A DNA stretch of 64,000 bases from Aquimarina sp. AU58 (GTDB lineage Bacteria > Bacteroidota > Bacteroidia > Flavobacteriales > Flavobacteriaceae), in NCBI RefSeq assembly GCF_900312745.1, contig NZ_OMPD01000009.1, positions 620,001-684,000 on the forward strand. The letters run 5' to 3'. The notes under the pieces were generated by a model. That model was given only the letters and a program-made list of their open reading frames with translations. It was not told the origin of the DNA and ran no database searches. Each line of letters starts with the position of its first letter. Positions within the stretch are counted from its first letter, which is position 1. Shown piece after piece: positions 1-8,173 of this stretch. A program made the translations under genes and the position numbers.

Positions 1-1
1 G

Positions 2-1600
2 ATCAAAGGAAATTTAAGCCATCAAGCAACATCAAGCGGCCCGGGATGGACATCAATTTTAACCGGAGTCTGGAAAGATAAACACGGTGTACCTAATAAT
101 AGTTCGGGAACATACAAATCTAAAGTCAAAAGCATATACAGACTTATCAAAGAAAATAAAAACAATACATCTATAGCAAGTATTGCAACCTGGAGCCCAA
201 TTCACGAATTCTTACAGAATGATATGTCTTTGGTTGATTATCGAAATGAGGGAGGTAGTGATGCTAATTCAACTAATCTGGGAGTACATCAAATATCAAA
301 TAGTAATCATGATTTGATATTTATTCATTTAGATAATGTCGATATTGTAGGGCATGCATCTGGGTTTGGTAGTGCATATGACAATGCAATTATCACTGCC
401 GATCAGCAATTGGGGCAACTAATGGATGCTATTACAAAACGCTTAGCAACCAAGAACGAAGATTGGTTGATTATGGTTACTACAGATCACGGCAGAAATT
501 CAAACGGAGGATATAGTCACGGAGGAACTACAGAATCCGAAAAAACAATATTTATAGGAATGAACAAACCCGGAAACCAGGAATTCAAATCTAAAATATC
601 AAATCTTCCAAATACCGATTTTAATGGCTTGTATGGATATCCTGCACAGACATCTATTGTACCTACGATTTTAAGACATATGGAAATCAATATTGAAACC
701 AATTGGCAACTAAGTTCAACTCCATTAATAGGTGCCGATGGACCAAGAAAGTTGCTGTTTGTTAATAACAATCAAAATGAATTATTCTGGGTATCGAATA
801 GTGGAAGTAATGCAGAGATCTACAAAAACAATCAATTAGTTACTACAGTGCCTGCTTCTCAAGGGAGTTATCTAGACACAGCAACAAATGATGGGAAAAC
901 AACATACACTATTAGAATCGAAGAATCTACTGCATCGATAGAATCAAGGAATCAGAATTTAAAAATTATAGCATGTTTAGATTGGAATGATATGCTAAAC
1001 AACAGAGCATATTTCTTTAGAAATGATGGGCAATATATACGTTATAATAAGCTAAAAGATGAAACAGATTCGGGATATCCAAAAGAGATAAATAATAGCT
1101 CGTGGCCTGGATTAGGAGCCTACAAAGAATTGATTACAGCAACATTTAAATGGAATAATCATAAAGGATATTTCTTTTTATCAGACGGAAGATACTTGAG
1201 ATATGATATGAACGCAGATAAAGTAGATAATGGATATCCAGCTTTGATTAATAATAACAACTGGCCTGGTCTTGAAGGTTTGGGAGATAAGATTGTTGGA
1301 GCCGTAAACTGGAATAATGATAAAGCTTATTTCTTCTTAAATGATGGGACTTATACTCGCTATAGCATTACGAATGACAGTGCAGACCCTGGCTACCCCA
1401 GATCTATAAATAATGGCAACTGGCCTGGATTAGGAAATTATGCCACTTCTATCTCATCGGTTGTAGATTGGAATACGAAGTACGTATATTTCTTTTTAAC
1501 AGATAATACATATATAAAATATGATAAGCAAAAAGATGCTGTGGTTTCTGGGTATCCAAAAAATGTGGATGATACTACATGGCCAGGAATTTTAGACTAA
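2..1600 (+). CDS. Alkaline-phosphatase-superfamily phosphodiesterase with four C-terminal hemopexin repeats (5' end cut)
   Basis: The frame is open from base 2, so the start lies outside the window; 532 codons are visible. The first part resembles type I phosphodiesterase/nucleotide pyrophosphatase proteins: SSGPGWTSILTGVWKDKHGV near the visible start (nucleophile region), DNVDIVGH and TTDHG as metal-binding motifs, then HGG. From about base 960 four repeats of roughly 50 residues follow, each with a W-N/YFF..DG.Y.RY core and ending in GYP...(N)WPGL, which is the hemopexin-like pattern. The upstream part, probably with a signal peptide, is missing, so secretion is inferred. I see no typical type IX secretion C-terminal domain. 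The hydrolase class is fairly sure; the substrate is unknown. The hemopexin blades probably bind a ligand or the enzyme's target. Confidence 0.82.
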   Translation: MKGNLSHQATSSGPGWTSILTGVWKDKHGVPNNSSGTYKSKVKSIYRLIKENKNNTSIASIATWSPIHEFLQNDMSLVDYRNEGGSDANSTNLGVHQISNSNHDLIFIHLDNVDIVGHASGFGSAYDNAIITADQQLGQLMDAITKRLATKNEDWLIMVTTDHGRNSNGGYSHGGTTESEKTIFIGMNKPGNQEFKSKISNLPNTDFNGLYGYPAQTSIVPTILRHMEINIETNWQLSSTPLIGADGPRKLLFVNNNQNELFWVSNSGSNAEIYKNNQLVTTVPASQGSYLDTATNDGKTTYTIRIEESTASIESRNQNLKIIACLDWNDMLNNRAYFFRNDGQYIRYNKLKDETDSGYPKEINNSSWPGLGAYKELITATFKWNNHKGYFFLSDGRYLRYDMNADKVDNGYPALINNNNWPGLEGLGDKIVGAVNWNNDKAYFFLNDGTYTRYSITNDSADPGYPRSINNGNWPGLGNYATSISSVVDWNTKYVYFFLTDNTYIKYDKQKDAVVSGYPKNVDDTTWPGILD

Positions 1601-1617
1601 AAAAAGACAAACTAAAT

Positions 1618-1643
1618 AAAAGGCTGCCTTTGGTGGCCTTTTT
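1618..1643 (+). terminator. Rho-independent terminator after the phosphodiesterase gene
   Basis: AAAAGGC (1618-1624) pairs with GCCTTTT (1636-1642) across an 11-base loop and runs into a short T tract. It starts 18 bases after the stop codon and overlaps the stop of the converging minus-strand regulator, so it may serve both genes. Confidence 0.7.
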
Positions 1644-2220
1644 AATTTCCTTTATCTAAAAAGAAATATAAAACAATCATTTTAGAAGATGTTTCTCCAC
1701 GATTTACAGGCACATGAGGAATCCGTCCATCAAAGAAAATCGAATCCCCCTCTTTCAAAAGAACTTCTTCGTCTCCAATAATATAATGGCATTCTCCGGT
1801 TAGAATATATTTAAATTCATAAGCATCAGTTTCTACTTTATTACGTTCAGAACCTGGTTGCACTTCTAAAAAGACAGCTTCAAAACCAATAGAAGAAAGC
1901 TGTTTGCCAAAAATGTATTTGTAGCTAAATCCAATAGCATCATCCTCTTTTTCGATAACACTGTACTCAGAAGCTCTGGTGACTAAAAATGTAAAATTAG
2001 TCTGACTAGGCATCCCATTAAAAAAAGCAGGAATCTCTATATCGAGCGCATTGATAATATTTAATAAAACCGGTAAAGAAGGTATAGTTCTTCCGTTTTC
2101 AATTCGGGAAATAAGCCCATTACTAACTCCAGCTTTAGTGGCAATGTCATTAATGGTTTTTTTATCACTTTTACGGATTTCTTTTAAACGCTTACCAATA
2201 CCTATTAAATAATCTTCCAT
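1642..2220 (-). CDS. XRE-family regulator with C-terminal cupin domain
   Basis: The 192-residue protein has an XRE-type helix-turn-helix at about residues 8-62 (IGKRLKEIRK, TKAGVSNGLISRIENGRTIP) and a cupin sensor fold at about 110-185 (PGSERNKVE, YILTGECHY, EGDSIFFDGRIPHVP). The start at 2220 is chosen because the HTH begins a few residues later; the open frame runs 63 codons further upstream but that stretch does not look like protein. Such HTH-cupin proteins usually sense a small metabolite and control a neighbouring catabolic operon. The divergent neighbour is the homogentisate/4-hydroxyphenylpyruvate dioxygenase pair, so it is the obvious candidate regulator of tyrosine catabolism (inference from position). 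Confidence 0.85.
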   Translation of the reverse strand: MEDYLIGIGKRLKEIRKSDKKTINDIATKAGVSNGLISRIENGRTIPSLPVLLNIINALDIEIPAFFNGMPSQTNFTFLVTRASEYSVIEKEDDAIGFSYKYIFGKQLSSIGFEAVFLEVQPGSERNKVETDAYEFKYILTGECHYIIGDEEVLLKEGDSIFFDGRIPHVPVNRGETSSKMIVLYFFLDKGN

Positions 2221-2284
2221 TTGTTTGTAAATAGTAAATAATAGTACAACAATATTCTTAAAAGTAAAGACAAAGAAAATGTTT

Positions 2285-2300
2285 CTGATCGTAAGATCAG
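2285..2300. promoter_or_regulatory. Inverted repeat in the leader of the XRE-cupin gene
   Basis: CTGATC (2285-2290) and GATCAG (2295-2300) are perfect arms around GTAA, about 65 bases upstream of the regulator start. It could be an operator or an mRNA hairpin; no function is shown. Confidence 0.3.
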
Positions 2301-2402
2301 GGAAATAATAGGTATTATTTAACAAAATTATGCTTTTCGAAATACTACATATAGTGTTTTTTGGATTTGCTATGTATTTTACCAGAAGAAATGTGTTGTA
2401 AT

Positions 2403-2416
2403 ATGACATTTGTCAT
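2403..2416. promoter_or_regulatory. Palindrome in the regulator/homogentisate dioxygenase intergenic region
   Basis: ATGACA-TT-TGTCAT is a perfect 6-base-arm inverted repeat between the divergent XRE-cupin regulator and the homogentisate dioxygenase start (2574). Position and symmetry fit an operator for the regulator; this is inference. Confidence 0.4.
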
Positions 2417-2573
2417 GTTTTTTCTAAAACGCAATACTTTTATTAGCGTTGTGAATTCTCAATGGATATACATACTCATCTATTTGCACTTTCTCATTAA
2501 GAGAAACCCTGAATAAGGTTTGCCTAACCTTACGCCTATTTATTTCATATTAATCATTTTAACATTACAATTT

Positions 2574-3734
2574 ATGCCTAGATATCATTCATTGGGAGAG
2601 ATTCCTCATAAAAGACATATCACTTTTAACAACCCTAAAGGTGGGTTGTATCAAGAAGAATTATTTGGAACAGCGGGTTTTGCAGGAATGTCATCACTTA
2701 TCTATCATCTGTACCCTCCTACAGTAGTTTCAGAAATTAAAAGAGGTAAAGACATCACTCCAAAAATAGCGATCGATAAAAATATGAAAGCGATGAGTTT
2801 TCAGGGGTTTTCACTTCCTAACGGAGAAGAGTTTCTGGAAAGCAGAAAAATACTATTTACTAATAATGATCTAAAGATCGGTTTGGCTGCTCCCATAACA
2901 TTTTCGCAAGATTATTTTTATAGAAATAGTGATGCAGACGAAATGCTGTTTATTCATGTAGGTTCGGGGACATTAAAAACAATGTATGGGAATATTCCTT
3001 TTAAATATGGAGATTATTTAATCATACCAAGAGGAACAACATATCAGATAGATTTTGATACCGAAACCAATAGAATATTATTTATCGAATCATCAAGTGC
3101 AATAGAATCACCTAAACGTTATAGAAATAATTACGGACAGTTTTTAGAACATTCTCCGTTTTGTGAACGTGATTTTAGATTACCACAAAATTTAGAAACG
3201 CATGATGAACAGGGAGAGTTTAAAATCATTTCTAAAAAACAAGATGTACTTTGGGAGTATACCTATGCCAATCATCCTTTTGATGTAATTGGTTGGGATG
3301 GTTTTAATTATCCATTTGCGTTTTCAATTTTTGATTTCGAACCTATAACAGGGCGTATACATCTACCACCACCAATACATCAGCAATGGGAAGCCGCAGG
3401 ATTTGTGGTCTGCTCTTTTGTACCGCGATTATACGACTACCACCCTAAAGCAGTTCCTGCACCATATCATCATAGTAATATTGATTCTGAAGAACTACTG
3501 TATTATGTAGATGGTGATTTTATGAGTAGAAATAATATCCAAAAAGGACAAATTACACTACATCCAGGAGGTATTCCTCACGGGCCTCACCCAGGAGCAA
3601 TAGAACGAAGTGTTGGTAAAAAATCGACAGAAGAACTCGCAGTTATGATAGACCCTTTTAATCCTATTATGATTACAGAAGAAGCAATGAATTTACAAGT
3701 AGATGATTATTATAAATCCTGGAAAACCGAATAG
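2574..3734 (+). CDS. hmgA: Homogentisate 1,2-dioxygenase
   Basis: The 386-residue protein opens the aromatic ring of homogentisate to maleylacetoacetate with Fe(II) and O2, in tyrosine/phenylalanine breakdown. Hallmarks are the N-terminal YHSLGEIPHKRHITF block, GTLKTMYG and YLIIPRGTTYQIDF in the first cupin fold, and the C-terminal metal region HHSNIDSEELLYYVDG (His and Glu ligands) followed by HPGGIPHGPHPG (His ligand). Start 2574 is preferred; the frame is open 18 codons upstream, but family members begin at MPRYHSLG or similar. It is followed after 25 bases by the dioxygenase that makes its substrate, so the two are probably co-transcribed. No fumarylacetoacetase or maleylacetoacetate isomerase is in this window. 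Confidence 0.95.
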   Translation: MPRYHSLGEIPHKRHITFNNPKGGLYQEELFGTAGFAGMSSLIYHLYPPTVVSEIKRGKDITPKIAIDKNMKAMSFQGFSLPNGEEFLESRKILFTNNDLKIGLAAPITFSQDYFYRNSDADEMLFIHVGSGTLKTMYGNIPFKYGDYLIIPRGTTYQIDFDTETNRILFIESSSAIESPKRYRNNYGQFLEHSPFCERDFRLPQNLETHDEQGEFKIISKKQDVLWEYTYANHPFDVIGWDGFNYPFAFSIFDFEPITGRIHLPPPIHQQWEAAGFVVCSFVPRLYDYHPKAVPAPYHHSNIDSEELLYYVDGDFMSRNNIQKGQITLHPGGIPHGPHPGAIERSVGKKSTEELAVMIDPFNPIMITEEAMNLQVDDYYKSWKTE

Positions 3735-3759
3735 GTTTTTCACTTAAAAACTTAAAGAC

Positions 3760-4917
3760 ATGCCAGATTTAAAAAATATAGAAAACTATAAATACAGCTT
3801 AGAGAAAATATTTCCTGAAGCCGAAGATTTTTTACCACTTTTAGGAACAGACTACGTAGAATACTATGTAGGAAACGCAAAACAGGCAGCTCATTTTTAT
3901 AAGACAGCACTTGGATTTCAATCCTTGGCTTATGCCGGTTTAGAGACAGGTCTAAAAGACAGAACATCCTATGTTGTGGTACAAGATAAAATACGTTTGG
4001 TTTTTACCACACCAATGCCAGGGGGAGAAAGTAAAGAACTATATGATCATATTCAAAAACATGGTGATGGAGTTAAAGTTATTGCACTATGGGTCGAAGA
4101 TGCTCGTAAATCCTGGGAAGAAACTACAAAAAGAGGAGCAAAATCTTATTTTGAGCCAAGAGTAGAAAAAGATGAAGATGGAGAAGTAGTGCGATCAGGA
4201 ATACATACTTATGGAGATACAGTACATGTTTTTGTTGAACGTAAAAACTACAACGGAACATTTCTTCCAAAGTTCGAAAAATGGGAATCTCACTATAATC
4301 CAACAAGTTGCGGGTTAAAATATATTGATCATATGGTAGGTAATGTAGATTGGGGTCAAATGAATGTTTGGGCAAAATTCTATAACGAAGTGATGGGGTT
4401 TGCAAACCTGATTACCTTTGATGATAAAGATATTTCTACAGAGTATACGGCTTTAATGAGTAAAGTAATGACCAATGGAAATGGTAGAATTAAGTTTCCG
4501 ATAAATGAACCCGCCGAAGGTAAAAAGAAATCCCAAATTGAAGAATATATAGATTTTTATGGCGGAGCAGGATGTCAGCATATCGCTGTTGCTACAGATG
4601 ATATTGTATTTACGGTTAGTGAAATGAAAAAACGAGGAGTAGAGTTTTTATATGTACCAGGAACGTATTATGATACCGTTGGTGATCGTGTAGGAGAAAT
4701 AGCAGAAGATATGAAACTCCTCAAAAAGCATGGGATTATGGTGGATAGAGATGATGAAGGGTATTTGCTTCAGATTTTTACTAAACCATTGACTGATAGA
4801 CCCACATTGTTTTTTGAAATTATTCAACGCAAAGGGGCGCAATCTTTTGGGAAAGGAAATTTTAAAGCTCTATTTGAATCTATAGAAGCAGAACAGGCAA
4901 GACGAGGAACATTATAG
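3760..4917 (+). CDS. hppD: 4-hydroxyphenylpyruvate dioxygenase
   Basis: The 385-residue enzyme converts 4-hydroxyphenylpyruvate to homogentisate (Fe(II), O2). It has two vicinal-oxygen-chelate halves: an N-terminal one starting at DYVEYYVGNAKQAAHFYKT and a catalytic one starting at LKYIDHMVGNV. The three iron ligands can be placed: His in YIDHMVGNV, His in GCQHIAVATDDI and Glu in FFEIIQRKG. Length and C-terminal motif QSFGKGNFKALFESIE are typical of the family. It lies 25 bases behind homogentisate dioxygenase, its pathway successor, with AAACTTAAAGAC before the ATG. Confidence 0.95.
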   Translation: MPDLKNIENYKYSLEKIFPEAEDFLPLLGTDYVEYYVGNAKQAAHFYKTALGFQSLAYAGLETGLKDRTSYVVVQDKIRLVFTTPMPGGESKELYDHIQKHGDGVKVIALWVEDARKSWEETTKRGAKSYFEPRVEKDEDGEVVRSGIHTYGDTVHVFVERKNYNGTFLPKFEKWESHYNPTSCGLKYIDHMVGNVDWGQMNVWAKFYNEVMGFANLITFDDKDISTEYTALMSKVMTNGNGRIKFPINEPAEGKKKSQIEEYIDFYGGAGCQHIAVATDDIVFTVSEMKKRGVEFLYVPGTYYDTVGDRVGEIAEDMKLLKKHGIMVDRDDEGYLLQIFTKPLTDRPTLFFEIIQRKGAQSFGKGNFKALFESIEAEQARRGTL

Positions 4918-4978
4918 CAATGTACTAATAGAATAACTGCCCTTTAAAGAAACGTTACTTCATTAAAGATAGGAGGGG

Positions 4979-5209
4979 TTATACCATCTTTGTCGTAATA
5001 ATCTTTACTGGGCAGGCTTTTTGAGCCTGTACACAATCATCATAAATAGTATTGTCGGGAGATTTTAGGGTGTGGAACCCTTTTTTATCTATAGCATGTA
5101 GTAGTACTGTTTTTCCATCCTTTTTAGACATTTGAAATTGCGTGGGAGCCATTTCTACACAATAATTACAACCAATACATTTTTCGCGTTGCAGAGTTAC
5201 TACTACCAT
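4979..5209 (-). CDS. Small ferredoxin-type 4Fe-4S protein
   Basis: The 76-residue protein has a ferredoxin fold with the first cysteine cluster CIGCNYC (CxxCxxC) and a distal CPVKII; a further Cys (DDCVQAQKACP) lies between. This fits one 4Fe-4S cluster of the Fer4_15 type. Its ATG overlaps the stop of the upstream U32-family gene by one base (TAATG), so the two are translationally coupled. The natural inference is that it passes electrons to, or helps maintain, the Fe-S-dependent tRNA-modifying U32 protein. Known for the family: electron transfer. Not shown: the partner. Confidence 0.85.
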   Translation of the reverse strand: MVVVTLQREKCIGCNYCVEMAPTQFQMSKKDGKTVLLHAIDKKGFHTLKSPDNTIYDDCVQAQKACPVKIITTKMV

Positions 5210-6450
5210 TATTCCTGAACGATTTTATAAAGTTTATCAGATGGGCGTATTCTAAAATTGGTAGGGATAGTACACGAATCTCCTTTTTGTGCAATATCTA
5301 ATCGCTCATCGTTTACCATCATCTCTTTGAGTTCAAACTCTTCTACTCCTGTTGTAGGACCTGTAATTAAAATGGTATCACCTAGTTTAATATCATAAGC
5401 TTCAATTTTAAACTCTGCGATGCTGGGTTTAGGGAAAAAATGAACACCTTTGCCAATATATACTTTCTTTTGTGTGGCTTTGGATCCAGAAACATCACTC
5501 CATTCTCCTAATTTTTGCCCTAAGTAATACCCGCTCCAAAAGCCTCTGTTATACACTTTTTCTAATTCTTTCATCCAATGATCAACTTTGGTTTTAGTAA
5601 AGTCTTCATTAGCACAGGCATCTATGGCTTCGCGATAGGTCTTAATTACTTTGGCTACATATTCGGGGGCTCGCCCACGACCTTCAATCTTTAATACTTT
5701 GGCCCCGGTGTCTATAACCTGATCTAAGAAATCTAAGGTGCATAAGTCTTTCGGAGACATGATATACTCATTATCCAATTCCATTTCAAAACCAGTTTCC
5801 TGGTCAACAACACTGTATTTTTTTCTACAATTTTGTTTACAGGCACCACGGTTGGCAGAGGAGTTATGCGAATGCAAGCTCAGGTAGCACTTACCAGACA
5901 CCGCCATGCAAAGCGCTCCATGGCCAAAAATTTCAATCTCAACCAATCTCCCCGAAGGGCCTTTAATTTGTTCTTTCTCTATCTGATCACAAATTTTCTT
6001 TACCTGTCGTAAACTTAATTCACGACTCATTACCATAGTGTCTGCAAAAAGAGAATAGAACTTTACCGTTTCAATATTGGTGATATTGATTTGAGTAGAA
6101 ATATGAACTTCCATATCGATCTGTCTGGCATAGGCTATGACGGCCTGGTCCATCGCAATTACAGCAGTTAGATTTGCTGCTTTGGCAGCATCTAATAACG
6201 TTTTTATAATCGATAAATCGTGATCATAGATTATAGTATTCAGTGTAAGGTATGTACGTACATTTTTTTCGATACAGCGACGCGCTATTTCAGGTAAATC
6301 GGCAATCGTAAAATTTATACTGGCTCTGGCCCGCATATTTAGTTGATCTACTCCAAAATAAACAGAATCTGCTCCATTATCAATGGCAGCTTGTAGAGAT
6401 TCAAAATTACCAGCCGGTGCCATTAATTCCATTGTTCCTGTTGGGGTCAT
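5209..6450 (-). CDS. trhP: U32 family protein, TrhP/YegQ-like tRNA uridine hydroxylation protein
   Basis: The 413-residue protein starts MELMAPAGNFESLQAAIDNGADSVYFG, the U32 TIM-barrel signature, and carries the U32 motif EIFGHGALCMAVSGKCYLS plus GACKQNC at about residues 174-215. These cysteines are those expected to hold an Fe-S cluster. MSPKDLCTLDFLDQ and LKIEGRGRAPEYV follow, then a C-terminal beta domain (from about 330). The YegQ/TrhP branch makes 5-hydroxyuridine at tRNA position 34 using prephenate; it is annotated as a collagenase-type peptidase in older work. The gene overlaps the downstream ferredoxin by one base. The exact branch (TrhP versus another U32 member such as RlhA) is inferred from length. 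Confidence 0.82.
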   Translation of the reverse strand: MTPTGTMELMAPAGNFESLQAAIDNGADSVYFGVDQLNMRARASINFTIADLPEIARRCIEKNVRTYLTLNTIIYDHDLSIIKTLLDAAKAANLTAVIAMDQAVIAYARQIDMEVHISTQINITNIETVKFYSLFADTMVMSRELSLRQVKKICDQIEKEQIKGPSGRLVEIEIFGHGALCMAVSGKCYLSLHSHNSSANRGACKQNCRKKYSVVDQETGFEMELDNEYIMSPKDLCTLDFLDQVIDTGAKVLKIEGRGRAPEYVAKVIKTYREAIDACANEDFTKTKVDHWMKELEKVYNRGFWSGYYLGQKLGEWSDVSGSKATQKKVYIGKGVHFFPKPSIAEFKIEAYDIKLGDTILITGPTTGVEEFELKEMMVNDERLDIAQKGDSCTIPTNFRIRPSDKLYKIVQE

Positions 6451-6469
6451 ATTTTGTTCATTAATTCAA

Positions 6470-6481
6470 GTACAAAAGTAC
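6470..6481 (-). promoter_or_regulatory. Possible -7 element upstream of the U32/ferredoxin operon
   Basis: On the minus strand TACTTTTG (6480-6473) matches the Bacteroidota -7 consensus TAnnTTTG and lies about 22 bases before the start codon. It is inside the small palindrome GTACAAAAGTAC. No clear -33 TTTG is seen, so support is weak. Confidence 0.3.
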
Positions 6482-6746
6482 ATTATTTTTCACCTTTTTT
6501 GACGTGAAAATTGATGTGCTAAGTGTACTTATTTTCAAAACGCAAATGTATGTTATTTGCTGAATAAAAATGATATTTAAAATCATTCTTTTTTATTCTT
6601 TTTGTTAGAGGTAATATGTTGATTTATAGGTGTGTAAAAACAACGGTTTTTGAAGCCAGGAAAGCCTGATTCGAGGAATGATAAAAGTCATATTTAGGCC
6701 TTTTTCTTGTCGATATTTTTGTTACATAATTCAAAATTCTTTCAAG

Positions 6747-7400
6747 ATGAAAAATGTAATAATTACTGTATTGGTTGTACTGTTAGGAGTGACTAATTTT
6801 GCGTATGCACAAGAAAAATCAAATGACAATACTGATTTTAGCAAATGGCAAATCAGATTAAGAGGAATCGTTGTATCACCAGATGAAAATGCTACAATAG
6901 AAACTATAGGAGGAGATGTGGATATTTCTACAGCTGTTGTTCCAGAATTAGATATCACTTATTTCTTTACCGAAAACTGGTCTGCAGAGTTAATTTTAGC
7001 AACTACAAAACATGATGTAAAAGCTGTAGGTACTGCTGCAGGAAACATAGATTTAGGTGATGTGTGGTTATTACCACCTACTTTACTAGGACAATACCAT
7101 TTTACTGGAGGTAAATTTGTTCCTTATATTGGTGCTGGTGTTAATCTAACCCTTTTTTATGGAGTAGACGAAGGACCGGTGGCCGATGATATAGATTATG
7201 ATACTGCTGTAGGTTTTGCTTTTCAAGGTGGTTTTGATTTTATGTTAAACGACAAATGGTTTATAAATGTAGATGTCAAAAAAGTATTTTTAAGTACAGA
7301 CGCTACGGTTAACGCAACAACCGCTTTGGGAGCTACTGTAGGTGCAGATGTAGATATTAATCCATGGATATTTGGAGCAGGAGTAGGTATCAAATTATAA
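6747..7400 (+). CDS. OmpW-family outer membrane protein
   Basis: The 217-residue protein begins with a signal peptide (MKNVIITVLVVLLGVTNFAYA, cleavage before QEK). Then come features of the eight-stranded OmpW barrel: WQIRLRGIVVSPDEN, a TYFFTENWSAELI strand, LGDVWLLPPTLLGQYHF, FVPYIGAGVNLTLFYG and the closing strand WIFGAGVGIKL. Start 6747 is chosen because the signal peptide begins there; the open frame extends 23 codons upstream without a plausible leader. OmpW proteins form narrow hydrophobic channels for small apolar compounds. It stands alone, followed by a strong terminator. Confidence 0.88.
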   Translation: MKNVIITVLVVLLGVTNFAYAQEKSNDNTDFSKWQIRLRGIVVSPDENATIETIGGDVDISTAVVPELDITYFFTENWSAELILATTKHDVKAVGTAAGNIDLGDVWLLPPTLLGQYHFTGGKFVPYIGAGVNLTLFYGVDEGPVADDIDYDTAVGFAFQGGFDFMLNDKWFINVDVKKVFLSTDATVNATTALGATVGADVDINPWIFGAGVGIKL

Positions 7401-7420
7401 ATATAGGTTATATACTGTAA

Positions 7421-7453
7421 AAACCGCTTAACAGAAATGTTAAGCGGTTTTTT
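7421..7453 (+). terminator. Strong terminator after the OmpW gene
   Basis: AAACCGCTTAACA (7421-7433) pairs perfectly with TGTTAAGCGGTTT (7438-7450) around a GAAA tetraloop and continues into a T run. It lies 20 bases after the stop and could also act on the converging ssb gene. Confidence 0.9.
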
Positions 7454-7490
7454 GATTGGCTATAATAATACTCAAATAAATAAATTGTTT

Positions 7491-7823
7491 TTATTTTCCT
7501 AACATTAATAACTCATTACAAACTACCTCTGTGATATATCGTTTTTGGCCTTCGTTATCTTCATAACTTCGAGAGGTAAGTTTGCCCTGTATAGCGACCT
7601 CTTGTCCTTTGTTTACATATTTATCTACGATATCGGCAATTTTACCCCATGCAATGATATTATGCCATTGGGTATCTGTGATTTTATCGCCTTGTTTGTT
7701 ATAATAGTGATCATTTGTTGCAATAGAGAATTTAACCAGTTTTTTACCGGATTCCAGATTTACAGTTTCTGGTTCTTGTCCTAAGTTTCCAATCAACTGT
7801 ACTTTGTTTTTTAGCGTGTTCAT
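7491..7823 (-). CDS. ssb: Short single-stranded DNA-binding protein
   Basis: The 110-residue protein is one OB-fold of the SSB family: MNTLKNKVQLIGNLGQEPE, a VKFSIATND strand, TQWHNIIAWGKIADIVDKYV and GQEVAIQGKLTSRSYED. It stops directly after the fold (LLMLGK), so it lacks the long linker and acidic DDDIPF-type tip that recruits partner proteins in the housekeeping SSB. It is therefore probably a secondary SSB, as found in many flavobacteria with a longer main copy elsewhere (inference). It stands alone with a hairpin in its leader. Confidence 0.92.
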   Translation of the reverse strand: MNTLKNKVQLIGNLGQEPETVNLESGKKLVKFSIATNDHYYNKQGDKITDTQWHNIIAWGKIADIVDKYVNKGQEVAIQGKLTSRSYEDNEGQKRYITEVVCNELLMLGK

Positions 7824-7860
7824 AATTTTAATTTTTTCGTGTTAAACAGTTAATACCTTG

Positions 7861-7880
7861 TCTTAAAATTCGTTTTAAGA
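7861..7880. promoter_or_regulatory. Perfect hairpin in the ssb leader
   Basis: TCTTAAAA (7861-7868) and TTTTAAGA (7873-7880) pair around a 4-base loop, 38 bases upstream of the ssb start. It is the only structured element in the otherwise featureless, AT-rich 350-base gap 7824-8173 between ssb and the ankyrin gene. It could be a transcription-factor site or an mRNA hairpin. Confidence 0.4.
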
Positions 7881-8173
7881 GCTTTTTAATCTTAATCAAA
7901 TCAGAGAATAACTTTTATAGTTTAAAAAAAGCTGACTTCAATTCGACACCGCAAACTTAGGATGAGACCATAGCTATATTCGGTTAGGAAGTGTTTATTT
8001 TCGCTTGTAACCGTTTGTAGTCGTTTAAAAATGATTAATAGTGCTGATTATCAGGACATATTAGGAATTCGAATAAGTAATGTTTTTTTTGCGAAAAAGT
8101 CTATTTTAGTACGATAATATAAATAGACACTATAGATACGTTTATTTGCTTGTTGTATATAATAAAGAAAAAT

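Noticed and set aside
5209..6450. Collagenase-type peptidase function for the U32 gene
   Set aside because: Family members with this Cys-cluster and length are now linked to RNA hydroxylation; no signal peptide or protease motif is seen.
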